Part shown: piece by piece, positions 49,821-58,589 of the stretch | Layout of the letters: every line of letters begins with the position of its first letter | Position numbering within the stretch: position 1 is the stretch's first letter | Source: Hymenobacter norwichensis DSM 15439 | GTDB lineage: Bacteria > Bacteroidota > Bacteroidia > Cytophagales > Hymenobacteraceae | Direction: 5' to 3' | Length of the DNA: 64,000 nucleotides | Assembly (NCBI RefSeq): GCF_000420705.1 | Contig: NZ_ATVL01000011.1 | Span: 310,001 to 374,000 of the forward strand | Position numbers and translations under genes: made by a program | The notes under the pieces: generated by a model | Seen by the model: only the letters and a program-made list of their open reading frames with translations | What the model was told of the DNA's origin: nothing | Databases searched by the model: none

Positions 49821-49895
49821 TGGGAGATACTGGGTTCGAACCAGTGACCCTCTGCTTGTAAGGCAGATGCTCTGAACCAGCTGAGCTAATCTCCC
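49821..49895 (-). tRNA. tRNA-Val (TAC)
   Basis: 75 nt with acceptor GGGAGAT/ATCTCCC, anticodon TAC in loop CTTACAA, T loop TTCGAAC, discriminator A. The end reads ACCT, so CCA is not fully encoded. Confidence 0.95.
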
Positions 49896-49920
49896 GAAAA
49901 GGCGGCACCGTTTAGGATTG

Positions 49921-49951
49921 CAAATATGCAGGGTCATTTTCGATTACGCAA
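49921..49951 (-). promoter_or_regulatory. Promoter of tRNA-Val
   Basis: On the minus strand, TTG at 49951-49949, a 20-nt spacer, then CATATTTG (one mismatch to TAnnTTTG) at 49928-49921, 26 nt before the tRNA. Confidence 0.55.
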
Positions 49952-50001
49952 CTCTTTGTGCGAACTTTACAGTCACAATTTTCTTTGGAGGAGAGATAAA
50001 T

Positions 50002-52608
50002 TTGCCCAACTCTTTTAGAGTCAGAAATTTTACCGGATTGAAAAAGCTGCGGCGCTACGTACTTTATTTTTTGCTCGGGGCAGTTTTGCTACTCGGTGGG
50101 GCCGTAGCGGGCGTGTGGCTGGGGCAGGACCGCATCATCGCGCTGTTCGTGCAGGAAGTAAATCAGTACCTGCGCACGCCGGTGAAAGTGGGCAAGATGG
50201 AAGTGTCGCTGCTCGACCAGTTTCCGCGGGTGTCCATCACGCTGACCAACGTGGTAGTGAGTGGCTCACTGCCCCAGGATACCGTACCGCTGGCTCGCGT
50301 CCGGCGCCTCTATTGTGCCTTCGATGCCTGGGACTTGTGGCGCGGACACTACCGCATCCGGGCCGTTACGCTCGCCGACGGTCAAGTATACGTGGGCCAC
50401 GACCAGCAGGGTCGCCCCAACTACGAGGTGATTCGCTATGACACCACTGCAGCGCCTACTGATAAACCACTGGCGTTCGGGCTTGAAAACATCCGGCTCT
50501 CCCGCATCCATACCACTTACCACGACCAGCTTCGGGGGCAGCGCTACACGTTGCAGGTGAAAGACGCGAGGGCGCAGTTAGATGTGAATGACATGCTGGT
50601 GGATATCGAAACCCGCGGCGACACGCACATTGAGGCCATTCAGCTGGGGCCAGATGCTTACTTCCGTAACAAGGACCTAGCGCTCAGTACCAAGCTGCGC
50701 GTAGACCGCACCGCCCGGCTGGTAACTATTCAGCCCTCGGAGCTAAAAGTGGGGGCGGCGGCCTACAACGTGGCCGGCACTATTAGGTACGCCCAGGACA
50801 CCAACCTCGACCTGAAGCTGGACGGACGTAATACCGATGCGCAGTCGGTGCTGGCGCTGCTGCCGGCGCGGGTGGTGCGCCGCCTGAGTGCCTACCGCAG
50901 CCACGGCGACGTGTACTTTGGCGGCACGGTACGCGGTACGTTGTCCGGGCCAGCCAATCCGCGCCTGGATTTCCGGTTTGGCTGCCGCGACGCTTCGTTT
51001 TACCACCCTGACTACAAACAGGCGGTGGAGCATGTATTCCTGACGGGCACATTTAGCAATGGTAGTTTGAAATCGGCGCGTACGTCGCAGCTAGAGCTGC
51101 GCGACGTGCGGGGCACCTTGCACGGTAAGCCTTTCAGTGGCAGCCTGCGTTACGCGAACTTCCAAAACCCCGACCTGGCCCTAACCCTACAAGCCGATTT
51201 TGACGTGGCGCGGGTATTGCAATTCTATCCGCTGGCGGCCGTGCCCAGTGGCAGTGGTACCGCCCAGCTGCAAGTGTCGTTTGCGGGTAACCTGCGCGAG
51301 TTTCAGGCCAGCCCGGCCACGGCCAAGGTGCAGTCGGCGGGCGTGCTGGCGTTGCGGGGCGTGCAGCTCCGTTTCCGCGACGTGGCACAGCCTTTTACCA
51401 ACCTGAACGGCAGCTTTCAGCTTCGCCGCAACGATGTAGCCATCAACAGTTTCTCCGGGCGGGTTGGAAATTCCGACTTCCGCATGGGCGGCACATTACG
51501 CAATGCCTTGGGTTGGCTGCTGGTGCCCCGGCAGCAACTTTTGGTGGAAGCTAGTCTTGACTCCCGACTACTGGACCTCAACCAACTACTTAGTCTCAAG
51601 CAGTCGGCTGGTTCGGGTGGGGCTGGCCCGGTCGGCTCTGCTTCTCAAGGATACGCGTTTCGGCTGGCGCCTACGCTGGCTTTGGATGTGCAGGCGCGGG
51701 TGCAGCGGGTACGGTTTCGGCGGTTTCGGGGGCAAGAGCTACGGGGTACGTTCCGGTTACGCAATCAGGTGCTGAGTGCGCAGGCGCTGTCGGTGGCGGC
51801 GGCGGGCGGGCGAGCTAGTTTCCGTGGCACCCTCGATGCCCGACAGCCTAACCTGCTGCACCTGAGCTCCAGTGCTAGCTGCCAGCAGCTGCCGCTCGAC
51901 AGCCTGTTTTACGTGTTTGAAAACTTCGGCCAGCAGTTTATCACCAACCGGCACCTGCGCGGTACCCTCACGGCCTCGGCTGAGTCGGATGTGTATTTCA
52001 CGAAAGCGCTGGACCCGCTCACCGACAAGCTGGAAGCTGAAGTGAAACTGACAGTGCGCAACGGTGAGCTAAACAACTTCATGCCCCTGCAAAAGCTTTC
52101 GATGATAGCTGGGCGGGAGCGGCTGCGGCACCTGCGGTTCGCGCAGCTTACTACGCCGGTGTACATCCAGAGCCGCACAGTGTATTTGCCGGAAATGGAA
52201 ATCCGCTCCAATGTGCGTGCCGCCTCCCTGATTCGCGTCAGTGGCACCCACACCTTCGACCAGCAGATGGACTATCACCTCAGCATCCCGATTCTGCCGG
52301 GTTTACTCTCGAAGGTGACACCAGCTGGAAGCACCGGCCCTAGTCTGCTGCTGGCCATCAGGGGGGATGAAGACAACTTCAGCGTAACCTACGACCGGGC
52401 CCGGACACAGGTAGCGGGCCCGGCGGCAGGCAACCCGGCTCCCGCCCGGCGGCCGGGCTTACTCGACGGCTTGCTGAACCCAGCTACGGCCGCGCCGGCG
52501 GCCCCAAATCGGCCCGCATCCTCGGCGGAGCCACGCAAGCCATTTGAGCTGAAGAAGCCGGAGAAAAAGGCGGCCCAACCCCAGACCGGCGAGTATTTCG
52601 AGTTCTGA
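50002..52608 (+). CDS. AsmA-family envelope protein
   Basis: 868 residues if read from the TTG at 50002, which is preceded by a GGAGGA (49987-49992) at 9-nt spacing; a TTG at 50038 is an alternative. One N-terminal span (YVLYFLLGAVLLLGGAVAGVW) and then a very long beta-rich periplasmic region with the AsmA repeats (VEVSLLDQFPRVSITLTNVVVSG-like start, quoted in part) and the conserved C-terminal ELNNFMPLQKLSMIAG-YHLSIPILPGLLSK region. The end is a Pro/Ala-rich tail. AsmA-like proteins span the envelope and help move lipids or assemble outer-membrane proteins. Confidence 0.87.
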   Translation: MPNSFRVRNFTGLKKLRRYVLYFLLGAVLLLGGAVAGVWLGQDRIIALFVQEVNQYLRTPVKVGKMEVSLLDQFPRVSITLTNVVVSGSLPQDTVPLARVRRLYCAFDAWDLWRGHYRIRAVTLADGQVYVGHDQQGRPNYEVIRYDTTAAPTDKPLAFGLENIRLSRIHTTYHDQLRGQRYTLQVKDARAQLDVNDMLVDIETRGDTHIEAIQLGPDAYFRNKDLALSTKLRVDRTARLVTIQPSELKVGAAAYNVAGTIRYAQDTNLDLKLDGRNTDAQSVLALLPARVVRRLSAYRSHGDVYFGGTVRGTLSGPANPRLDFRFGCRDASFYHPDYKQAVEHVFLTGTFSNGSLKSARTSQLELRDVRGTLHGKPFSGSLRYANFQNPDLALTLQADFDVARVLQFYPLAAVPSGSGTAQLQVSFAGNLREFQASPATAKVQSAGVLALRGVQLRFRDVAQPFTNLNGSFQLRRNDVAINSFSGRVGNSDFRMGGTLRNALGWLLVPRQQLLVEASLDSRLLDLNQLLSLKQSAGSGGAGPVGSASQGYAFRLAPTLALDVQARVQRVRFRRFRGQELRGTFRLRNQVLSAQALSVAAAGGRASFRGTLDARQPNLLHLSSSASCQQLPLDSLFYVFENFGQQFITNRHLRGTLTASAESDVYFTKALDPLTDKLEAEVKLTVRNGELNNFMPLQKLSMIAGRERLRHLRFAQLTTPVYIQSRTVYLPEMEIRSNVRAASLIRVSGTHTFDQQMDYHLSIPILPGLLSKVTPAGSTGPSLLLAIRGDEDNFSVTYDRARTQVAGPAAGNPAPARRPGLLDGLLNPATAAPAAPNRPASSAEPRKPFELKKPEKKAAQPQTGEYFEF

Positions 52609-52765
52609 TGGTAACTGGAAACAGCCGGTACGCCACCCCAGGAGCCCGTCCAGCCAATTCGGAATCATGTGGTTGCGGCCGGCCGGACAGTGGTGGCTAA
52701 CCTAATTGCGGTGGGTGCGTTAAGGTCATCAGCTACGTATTCCCTTCCTTCCAAACCTCTCCACC

Positions 52766-53656
52766 ATGAACGAAAACCAGCTTCTCCAGAACTACTCCGA
52801 GCCGGAGAAAACAGCCTACCTGAGCGTAATTGCGAGCTTGGCTTCTGCTGACCGCGAAGCCTCCGCGGCTGAAACGGAGTTTTTGCAAGCCCTTGCGCAA
52901 CAAGCTGGCCTCTCGGGGGGCGCTACGCAGCAAGTGCTGGCCGCCGCCAAAGACTCGACCAACCAAACCGTGCAAGCCAACCTGGACACCCTGCGCGGCA
53001 GTGACCTACGCTTTTCACTGGTTACCGACCTCATCAGCTTTGCCCGCGCCGATGGTGCGTACTCCAACGATGAGGAAGCCATGGTGAACAAAATTTCCAC
53101 TTATCTGGGTATCAATCAGCAACAGACGCAAGCGCTAGAGCAGGTGGTAGACCAAGCTTCCAAGGTACCGCACGATGCCAGTGACCCAGCCAAACAAGGC
53201 TTCCTGGGTGGCGTCACCGACAAGCTCTCAAGTGTAGGTATCCCAAAAGGGGCACTGATGGCTGGCCTGTTAGGTGTAGTGGCCCCTATGGTGATTTCAA
53301 AAGTAATGGGTGGCCGCAACCAGAGCAGCGGTGGCGGTATGATGGGTGGCTCGATGGGCGGTCTGCTCGGCGGCGCTATGGGGGGCAATTCGATGGGCGG
53401 CCTTCTGGGTGGTCTGCTCGGCGGCGGCTTGCTAAGCGGGGTGCTGGGCGGCGGAAACCAGAGTGCAGCCAATCTGCCGCAGCAAGGCTCCCACATGGGT
53501 AGCGGTGGCTTAGGCTCGTTGATGTCGGTGCTGGGCGGCCTGGGTGGTCAGCCCAACTCGGCGCCGCGTAGCGCGGGCGGCGGCGGCCTGGGCAGCTTGC
53601 TGGGGGGTAGCGGCTCGATAGGTGGCCTGCTTGGCGGCTTGCTCGGCGGCCGGTAA
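52766..53656 (+). CDS. TerB-like domain protein with Gly-rich hydrophobic tail
   Basis: 296 residues. Residues 1-135 form an all-helical TerB/DjlA-like domain (KTAYLSVIASLASADREASAAE, LISFARADGAYSNDEEAMVNKISTYLGI) with the acidic AxxDGxxxxxE patches. Residues about 150-296 are Gly/Met/Leu-rich with repeated MGGLLGG and GSMGGLL units, including a span GALMAGLLGVVAPMVISKVM. This glycine-zipper-like tail could insert in membranes. Function unknown. It converges on the MscS gene across a 36-bp perfect hairpin. Confidence 0.75.
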   Translation: MNENQLLQNYSEPEKTAYLSVIASLASADREASAAETEFLQALAQQAGLSGGATQQVLAAAKDSTNQTVQANLDTLRGSDLRFSLVTDLISFARADGAYSNDEEAMVNKISTYLGINQQQTQALEQVVDQASKVPHDASDPAKQGFLGGVTDKLSSVGIPKGALMAGLLGVVAPMVISKVMGGRNQSSGGGMMGGSMGGLLGGAMGGNSMGGLLGGLLGGGLLSGVLGGGNQSAANLPQQGSHMGSGGLGSLMSVLGGLGGQPNSAPRSAGGGGLGSLLGGSGSIGGLLGGLLGGR

Positions 53657-53659
53657 CGG

Positions 53660-53733
53660 ACACCACATACCCGATAAAAAGGAGGAGGCCCCGCAGATGC
53701 GGGGCCTCCTCCTTTTTATCGGGTATGTGGTGT
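53660..53733. terminator. Bidirectional terminator, perfect 36-bp stem
   Basis: 53660-53695 and 53698-53733 are exact reverse complements over 36 bp with only 2 nt (GA) between them, including GGAGGAGGCCCCGCA and a run of five A (53676-53680) pairing with five T. It fills the whole 77-nt gap between the two convergent stop codons. Confidence 0.95.
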
Positions 53734-54867
53734 TTAGCTAGGATTGGCCGGGTCGAGGCTGTCGGTGGGCGAGGCCAGCTGCACGATGGTGGTGCCGGCA
53801 TTGGCGAACTGGCCGCCGTGCTGCTCTACCACTTCAATCAGGCGGTAGTTCAGATCCTCTTTCACGTTTAGGTACTCGTCGTAGTTGTTGGTGCTTACAA
53901 AGTACTGCACGGTTACTTCTTTGGCCGTGGGCGTAAGGGCCGAGAACTTCACCTCAGCGGCAGAATCCACTAGGTCGTGGGCTTCGATGGCGGTGCGGCT
54001 TTCCTGCACAATGGCGCGGAGTTGCTCGCTGGTGGTAGCCTGGCTGAGGCTGAGTGTGAAACTGACCCGACGGGCCGTGCGCAACGAGAGGTTGTCGAGG
54101 GGCTTATCAATCATGCTCTTATTGGGCACCGTAACGTAGCTTTTTTCTGCAGTGCGCAGGCGCGTGCTCCGGAATCCCACTTTCTCCACGGTGCCCGTAA
54201 TGCCACCCACTGTCACTAGCTCGCCCACGGCAAAAGGGCGGTCGAGGAAAATGGTGAACGAGGCAATAAGGTTTTCCAGGCTTTCTTTGGCGGCAAAGGC
54301 CACCGCTAATCCCCCAATGCCCAGGCCACCAATCAGGGCCGTTACATTCACGCCAAATACCCGGCTCAGCATTACTAAGAAAGTGAGGGTGATGACCAGC
54401 ACCTTCAGCAAATCCTTGGCAAACGGAATCAGCTGGTTGTTGAGGTGGGAAGGGGTGGCCTCGGCCCGCCGACGGAACACCGCCACCAGAAAGTCGATGA
54501 TGCGCAAGGCAATCCAGCCTACCCCCGAAAATACCGCCAATTGATACAGCCGGAAGAAAAACACCTTCAGGGCTGGCTCGTTGCGGGTTATTTCCGAGCT
54601 ACGTACCGGGTAATCGAGCACCTGGAACGCAAAGTAAGTGGTAACCAAGAAAATAACCACCGACAGCGGCTGAATCAGCAAATCCTGAAAGTGCTGCTCG
54701 CCTACGTCTTCGGTCTTGTTGCGGATAAACCGAAACAGAAGCTTGGACAGCAGCTTAGATAGCAGCGTTTTGAAGGCAAAGCCAAACAGCAGAATACCTG
54801 CGCACCACAGGTAGGCCTCCACATTGTTGCCCAGAAAACGCTGGTTCAGAAATTCGTTGAAGGTCAT
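53734..54867 (-). CDS. MscS-family mechanosensitive channel
   Basis: 377 residues with four N-terminal spans (about 20-175, e.g. AYLWCAGILLFGFAFKTLL and LVITLTFLVMLSRVFGV), the pore-lining TM3-type segment ALIGGLGIGGLAVAFAAKESLENL, and the MscS beta domain (DRPFAVGELVTVGGITGTVEKVGFRSTRLRT, NKSMIDKPLDNLS) and C-terminal alpha/beta domain. It relieves osmotic pressure at the inner membrane. The upstream gap holds element M. Confidence 0.93.
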   Translation of the reverse strand: MTFNEFLNQRFLGNNVEAYLWCAGILLFGFAFKTLLSKLLSKLLFRFIRNKTEDVGEQHFQDLLIQPLSVVIFLVTTYFAFQVLDYPVRSSEITRNEPALKVFFFRLYQLAVFSGVGWIALRIIDFLVAVFRRRAEATPSHLNNQLIPFAKDLLKVLVITLTFLVMLSRVFGVNVTALIGGLGIGGLAVAFAAKESLENLIASFTIFLDRPFAVGELVTVGGITGTVEKVGFRSTRLRTAEKSYVTVPNKSMIDKPLDNLSLRTARRVSFTLSLSQATTSEQLRAIVQESRTAIEAHDLVDSAAEVKFSALTPTAKEVTVQYFVSTNNYDEYLNVKEDLNYRLIEVVEQHGGQFANAGTTIVQLASPTDSLDPANPS

Positions 54868-54873
54868 TGAGGG

Positions 54874-55061
54874 GTAGGAGCTTGGAGGCTTGAGAGCTTA
54901 AGGTCTTGGTTACCATTCTGATTCTTTCTAACGCGGATTGTGCGGTTTTATGAGAAGCATAGAAAGGCAGGTTTCGCAATGGCAATGAACGAAACCAAGG
55001 GTGCATGGTTCAGATAGAACTTCAGCCAAGCTCCCAAGACCCTAAGCCCCCAAGTACCTAC
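54874..55061. repeat. Stop-to-start inverted repeat (element M), minus orientation
   Basis: Arms 54874-54909 and 55026-55061 match at about 25 of 36 positions, built from an AGCTTGGGGGCTTAG word. On the minus strand the first arm touches the stop of the dehydrogenase gene and the second ends 6 nt before the mscS ATG. Loop about 116 nt. Confidence 0.6.
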
Positions 55062-56290
55062 TACACTAGCTGCCGCAGCGCCATTTCAAACGACTTCTGC
55101 GCCAGCCCAGTGGAGGTGTCGCCTTGTTGGCGGGTGCGGGCTAGAGCTTGCCGAATTACGCGCGAGGTATCGGCGAAGATGGCTTGGTCGGTGATTTCGG
55201 CGTTGGTTTCCATGAGGTAGGCAAACACCCGCGCCATGCCGCAGTTGGCAATAAAATCGGGTATTACCGAAGTATGGCTGTCGGCAAACTCGCCAGTGGG
55301 GCCGAAAAAGATTTCCGGGTCTTGGAACGGCACGTTGGCCCCGCACGAAATAACCTCTAGGCCGCCGGCAATCAGCTGCTCTACTTGCTCGCGCGTAACC
55401 AGCCGCGAAGAAGCCGCCGGAATGAAAATTTCGGCTCCCGAATTCCAGATGCGTTGGTTGATTTCTTCAAACGGCAGCAAGTTACTGGCCATGAGCGTAT
55501 TGCCTTCCCGTCCCAGAAATAGCGCCCGGATTTCTTCCAGCGTAAAGCCCTCTGGTTTCAGCAAGCCTCCGGCCCGGTCGATAATGCCGGTGATGCGCGC
55601 ACCTTGGCTGGCTAAGTAGTAAGCTGCCGCTGCGCCCACATTGCCCCAGCCCTGAATGATGGCCCGTTTGCCAGCCACCTGCCGGCTGCCCCATAGCTCG
55701 TAGTAGTGGTGCACGGCCTCGGCCACGCCGTAGCCCGTTATTAGGTCGGCCACGGTGTATTTACGGCGCAGGTCGGGCGTGAAGCTGGCGTCTTCCAGCA
55801 CTTTCACCACGCCTTGGCGCAATTGCCCTAGCTTCTGAATCTTCTGGGGCTCGGTGGCGCGGTAGTGGCCGTTTACAATGCCTTCCTGCGGGTGCCAGAG
55901 GCCGTAGTCTTCAGTAATCGGAATGACGTCGTGGATTTCGTCCACGTTCAGGTCGCCGCCGGTGCCGTAGTAGTTTTTCAGCAGCGGAATTACGGCCCGG
56001 TACCACCGCTCTAGCACGCCCCGTTTGCGCGGGTCCTGCGGATCGAAGTTGATGCCCGACTTTGCCCCGCCAATAGCTGGCCCTGAAACGGTGAATTTCA
56101 CTTCCATTGTTTTGGCTAGGCTTTCCACTTCGCGCTTGTCGAGGCCTTTACGCATGCGGGTGCCGCCGCCGGCCGCGCCGCCCCGTAACGAGTTGATAAC
56201 CACCCAGCCTTCGGCCTCTGTTTCAGCATCTTTCCACTCGAAAACTATTTCCGGACGCTTGTTCTCGAACTTGGCTAGTAGGTCTTTCAT
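55061..56290 (-). CDS. Glu/Leu/Phe/Val dehydrogenase (glutamate-dehydrogenase type)
   Basis: 409 residues. GGAAGGGTRMRKG and GPAIGGAKSGINFDP carry the substrate/Lys motif, TGGDLNVDEIHDVIP the catalytic Asp region, and QGWGNVGAAAAYYLASQGARI the NAD-binding Rossmann domain. It interconverts an amino acid and its 2-oxo acid; size suits glutamate dehydrogenase. It is more distant from the 39.7-kb paralogue than a recent duplicate would be. Divergent from the ArsR gene. Confidence 0.88.
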   Translation of the reverse strand: MKDLLAKFENKRPEIVFEWKDAETEAEGWVVINSLRGGAAGGGTRMRKGLDKREVESLAKTMEVKFTVSGPAIGGAKSGINFDPQDPRKRGVLERWYRAVIPLLKNYYGTGGDLNVDEIHDVIPITEDYGLWHPQEGIVNGHYRATEPQKIQKLGQLRQGVVKVLEDASFTPDLRRKYTVADLITGYGVAEAVHHYYELWGSRQVAGKRAIIQGWGNVGAAAAYYLASQGARITGIIDRAGGLLKPEGFTLEEIRALFLGREGNTLMASNLLPFEEINQRIWNSGAEIFIPAASSRLVTREQVEQLIAGGLEVISCGANVPFQDPEIFFGPTGEFADSHTSVIPDFIANCGMARVFAYLMETNAEITDQAIFADTSRVIRQALARTRQQGDTSTGLAQKSFEMALRQLV

Positions 56291-56533
56291 GAAAAATCAG
56301 GGAGTGAATAAAAGCAATGCGCAATTTTTATGTTCAAATGTAAGCAGCCCCAAGGAAGCTGAGGGGTCTTTCGTCTTCCGACGAATCAATTCGCGTCGCT
56401 GGCTCGTTAGAGAGTCTACCAAATTTTTTGCGGGCATTTGCGTTCATAGGAACTCTTTCCATCAGAAATAGCGTATTACCAATATTCCTGACGGAAGTGC
56501 ATTTTTCTTTTTCAGCCACCGTTGTACATTAGT

Positions 56534-56842
56534 ATGAAACCCTTGCTCTCACGCGTAGAATCCAAGAAAGTAGATAAGGCAGCTGCCATGCTTAAAGTAT
56601 TAGCTCATCCAAAGCGCCTGGCCATTGTGGACTTGCTGGGCAAAGAGGAGAAGATGACGGTAACCGAAATCTACCGCACCCTCGATTTGCCCCAGGCTAT
56701 TGCCTCTCAGCACCTGATTACTTTGAAAGACCGGGGCATTCTCTCCTCGTTCAAAGTAGGTACCAAGATTTACTATTCGCTCTCAATTCCAAAGCTGCTC
56801 GACGTAATCGACTCGCTGGAAGAGTGCTGCGACACCATGTAA
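56534..56842 (+). CDS. ArsR-family winged-helix regulator
   Basis: 102 residues from the ATG at 56534 (a TTG four codons earlier is possible). A classical ArsR HTH (AAMLKVLAHPKRLAIVDLLGKEEKMTVTEIYRTLDLPQAIASQHLITLKDRGIL, quoted in part) and wing KVGTKIYYSL. The C-terminus ends LEECCDTM, with a Cys pair that could bind metal, but the usual ELCVCDL alpha3 metal site is absent. It probably represses a promoter nearby. Confidence 0.88.
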   Translation: MKPLLSRVESKKVDKAAAMLKVLAHPKRLAIVDLLGKEEKMTVTEIYRTLDLPQAIASQHLITLKDRGILSSFKVGTKIYYSLSIPKLLDVIDSLEECCDTM

Positions 56843-56898
56843 GCACAAGCCCCCAGCTTGTGCCACCCGGAAAAGACCGCCTTTTGACGGTCTTTTTT
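56843..56898 (+). terminator. Terminator of the arsR-type gene
   Basis: A first hairpin GCACAAGC/GCTTGTGC (56843-56863) and a second AAAAGACCG/CGGTCTTTT (56871-56896) followed by T6. Confidence 0.75.
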
Positions 56899-56945
56899 CG
56901 TTTATGCGGCTAATGTGGAGCTTCGCTCTACGGCCTTTGTAAATA

Positions 56946-56984
56946 CAATACGCCCCTGATACATCGTGTATCAGGGGCGTATTG
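56946..56984 (-). terminator. Terminator of hemA
   Basis: A perfect 18-bp stem, CAATACGCCCCTGATACA with its complement, 3-nt loop (56946-56963, 56967-56984). Confidence 0.85.
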
Positions 56985-57002
56985 CGTTTGGGCTTTGCAA
57001 GC

Positions 57003-58274
57003 TTAAGCTACTGTCGGCTGGTTTTCCAGGTCGAATAGGTCGGTTAGTACGTCGATGAGGTGGTCAGCTTCGCCACGCTTGCAGGCAGCTTTCAGCTGTA
57101 CTACCGGGTGCTTCAATACTTTCTGCATCAACGACTTGGTTATTTCGTCCATGCGGCGAGCTTCCTCGGGGCTCATCTTCTTCTGGTAACGGTCCATTTC
57201 TTCCTGCCGAATCTGCTCCAAGGCGTTCTTCAGCTTCTGAATGGTAGGCGACACCAACATTTCCTTGCTCCAGTCGTTGAGGCCGGCAATGCTTTCGGCA
57301 ATGATGGCACGCACCTGCGGCACGGCAGCTAAGCGGCGCTCCAATGCAGCCGAGGCTTTGCTCTGAATGGCGTCGATGTTGTAGACCAGCACGCCTGGTA
57401 CGGTTTCCACTTCGCCCTCAATGCTACGCGGCACCGACAGGTCGATGAAAAACTTGTAGCTCAGCACATCAAGGTTGGCTACCAGCTCGCGGGTGAAGAA
57501 TGGGGTAGCCGCGTTGATTGATGAGATGATAATGTCGGCGTCTTTGAGGCCGTGCGCCAGATTCTCGAAGTCCAGCACCTTAAGACCGCACTCCCCGGCT
57601 AGCATGGCCGCTTTCGAGCGGGTGCGGTTGCAGATGGTTACGTCGGTGAAGAACTTACTGTCGCCGAAGTGGCGGCAGACATCGGCTCCAATTTCACCCA
57701 AGCCCACAATCAGTACGCGCGGGTTGGCTACGTCGGCGGTCAGTTCCTCTACCAGTTCCAGTGCGGCATACGAGGTAGAGGCGGCGCCGTCGCGGAACGA
57801 AGTTTCCTGCTGCACGCGCTTGTTGGTGAAGAATACGGTGTGCAGCAGCCGGTGCAAAAACGGTCCGGCCGCATCCTCATCCGCCGACCACTGATAGGCC
57901 TGCTTCACCTGGTTGCTGATTTGCAGGTCGCCGACCACTTGCGCATCAAGGCCCATTGCTACCTCGAAAAGGTGCTGTACGGCTTCGTCGGTGGTGGGGA
58001 GAATGTCGAAGTAAGGAAAGTACTGGCTGACGTCGGTGAGGTGCTTCATCTCGCCCAGCGCTTCAATAATGGCGGGGCTCTGGTCCTGCTCGGCGGCGTA
58101 GTACACCTCAGTCCGGTTGCAGGTGCTGAGCACCAGCAAGTCGCTAAGGTTTAGCTCGTGATGAAGAGTATGCAGGAAGCGGCGGCAGGCGGCTTCGTCC
58201 AAGGCAATCAGCTCGCGGATTTCCAGCGGCGCTTTCTTGAAGGACAAACTGACGGCCTTAAACGGGTAGGGCAT
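57003..58274 (-). CDS. hemA: Glutamyl-tRNA reductase
   Basis: 423 residues from the ATG at 58274 (a TTG upstream is less likely). The nucleophile Cys52 is in LSTCNRTEVY. NADPH-binding domain VLIVGLGEIGADVCRHF, and the C-terminal dimerisation helix (QKKMSPEEARRMDEITKSLMQKVLKHP, quoted in part). It reduces glutamyl-tRNA to glutamate-1-semialdehyde, the first step of tetrapyrrole synthesis by the C5 route. It fits the presence of hemW in this window. Divergent from the kinase gene. Confidence 0.96.
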   Translation of the reverse strand: MPYPFKAVSLSFKKAPLEIRELIALDEAACRRFLHTLHHELNLSDLLVLSTCNRTEVYYAAEQDQSPAIIEALGEMKHLTDVSQYFPYFDILPTTDEAVQHLFEVAMGLDAQVVGDLQISNQVKQAYQWSADEDAAGPFLHRLLHTVFFTNKRVQQETSFRDGAASTSYAALELVEELTADVANPRVLIVGLGEIGADVCRHFGDSKFFTDVTICNRTRSKAAMLAGECGLKVLDFENLAHGLKDADIIISSINAATPFFTRELVANLDVLSYKFFIDLSVPRSIEGEVETVPGVLVYNIDAIQSKASAALERRLAAVPQVRAIIAESIAGLNDWSKEMLVSPTIQKLKNALEQIRQEEMDRYQKKMSPEEARRMDEITKSLMQKVLKHPVVQLKAACKRGEADHLIDVLTDLFDLENQPTVA

Positions 58275-58589
58275 AGCGTATGGCAACTGCAATTGCAGAC
58301 GGCAAAATTACGGCACAAATTGGTACCATGAAAACAGTGAATACTACCCTGAGGTTCATCGGTTCCTGAAACTTCGATTCTGGCGTTTCAATGGGCATTA
58401 TCGAAAGGTAGCCTAACTAAAATCATGCATTATTTAGCCGCTGGCAACCTAGCAAAACAGCTATTTTACCTTGGTAGCCTGGGTAGGCCGTATCTTCGTC
58501 GGGCTTAGCTGTTCTATTGCTGCTACTCGTATGAGCGAGCAATTAGGTTGCTTCCACCAGCGTTTAGCTACAAATTCTCTCGCACTGCT

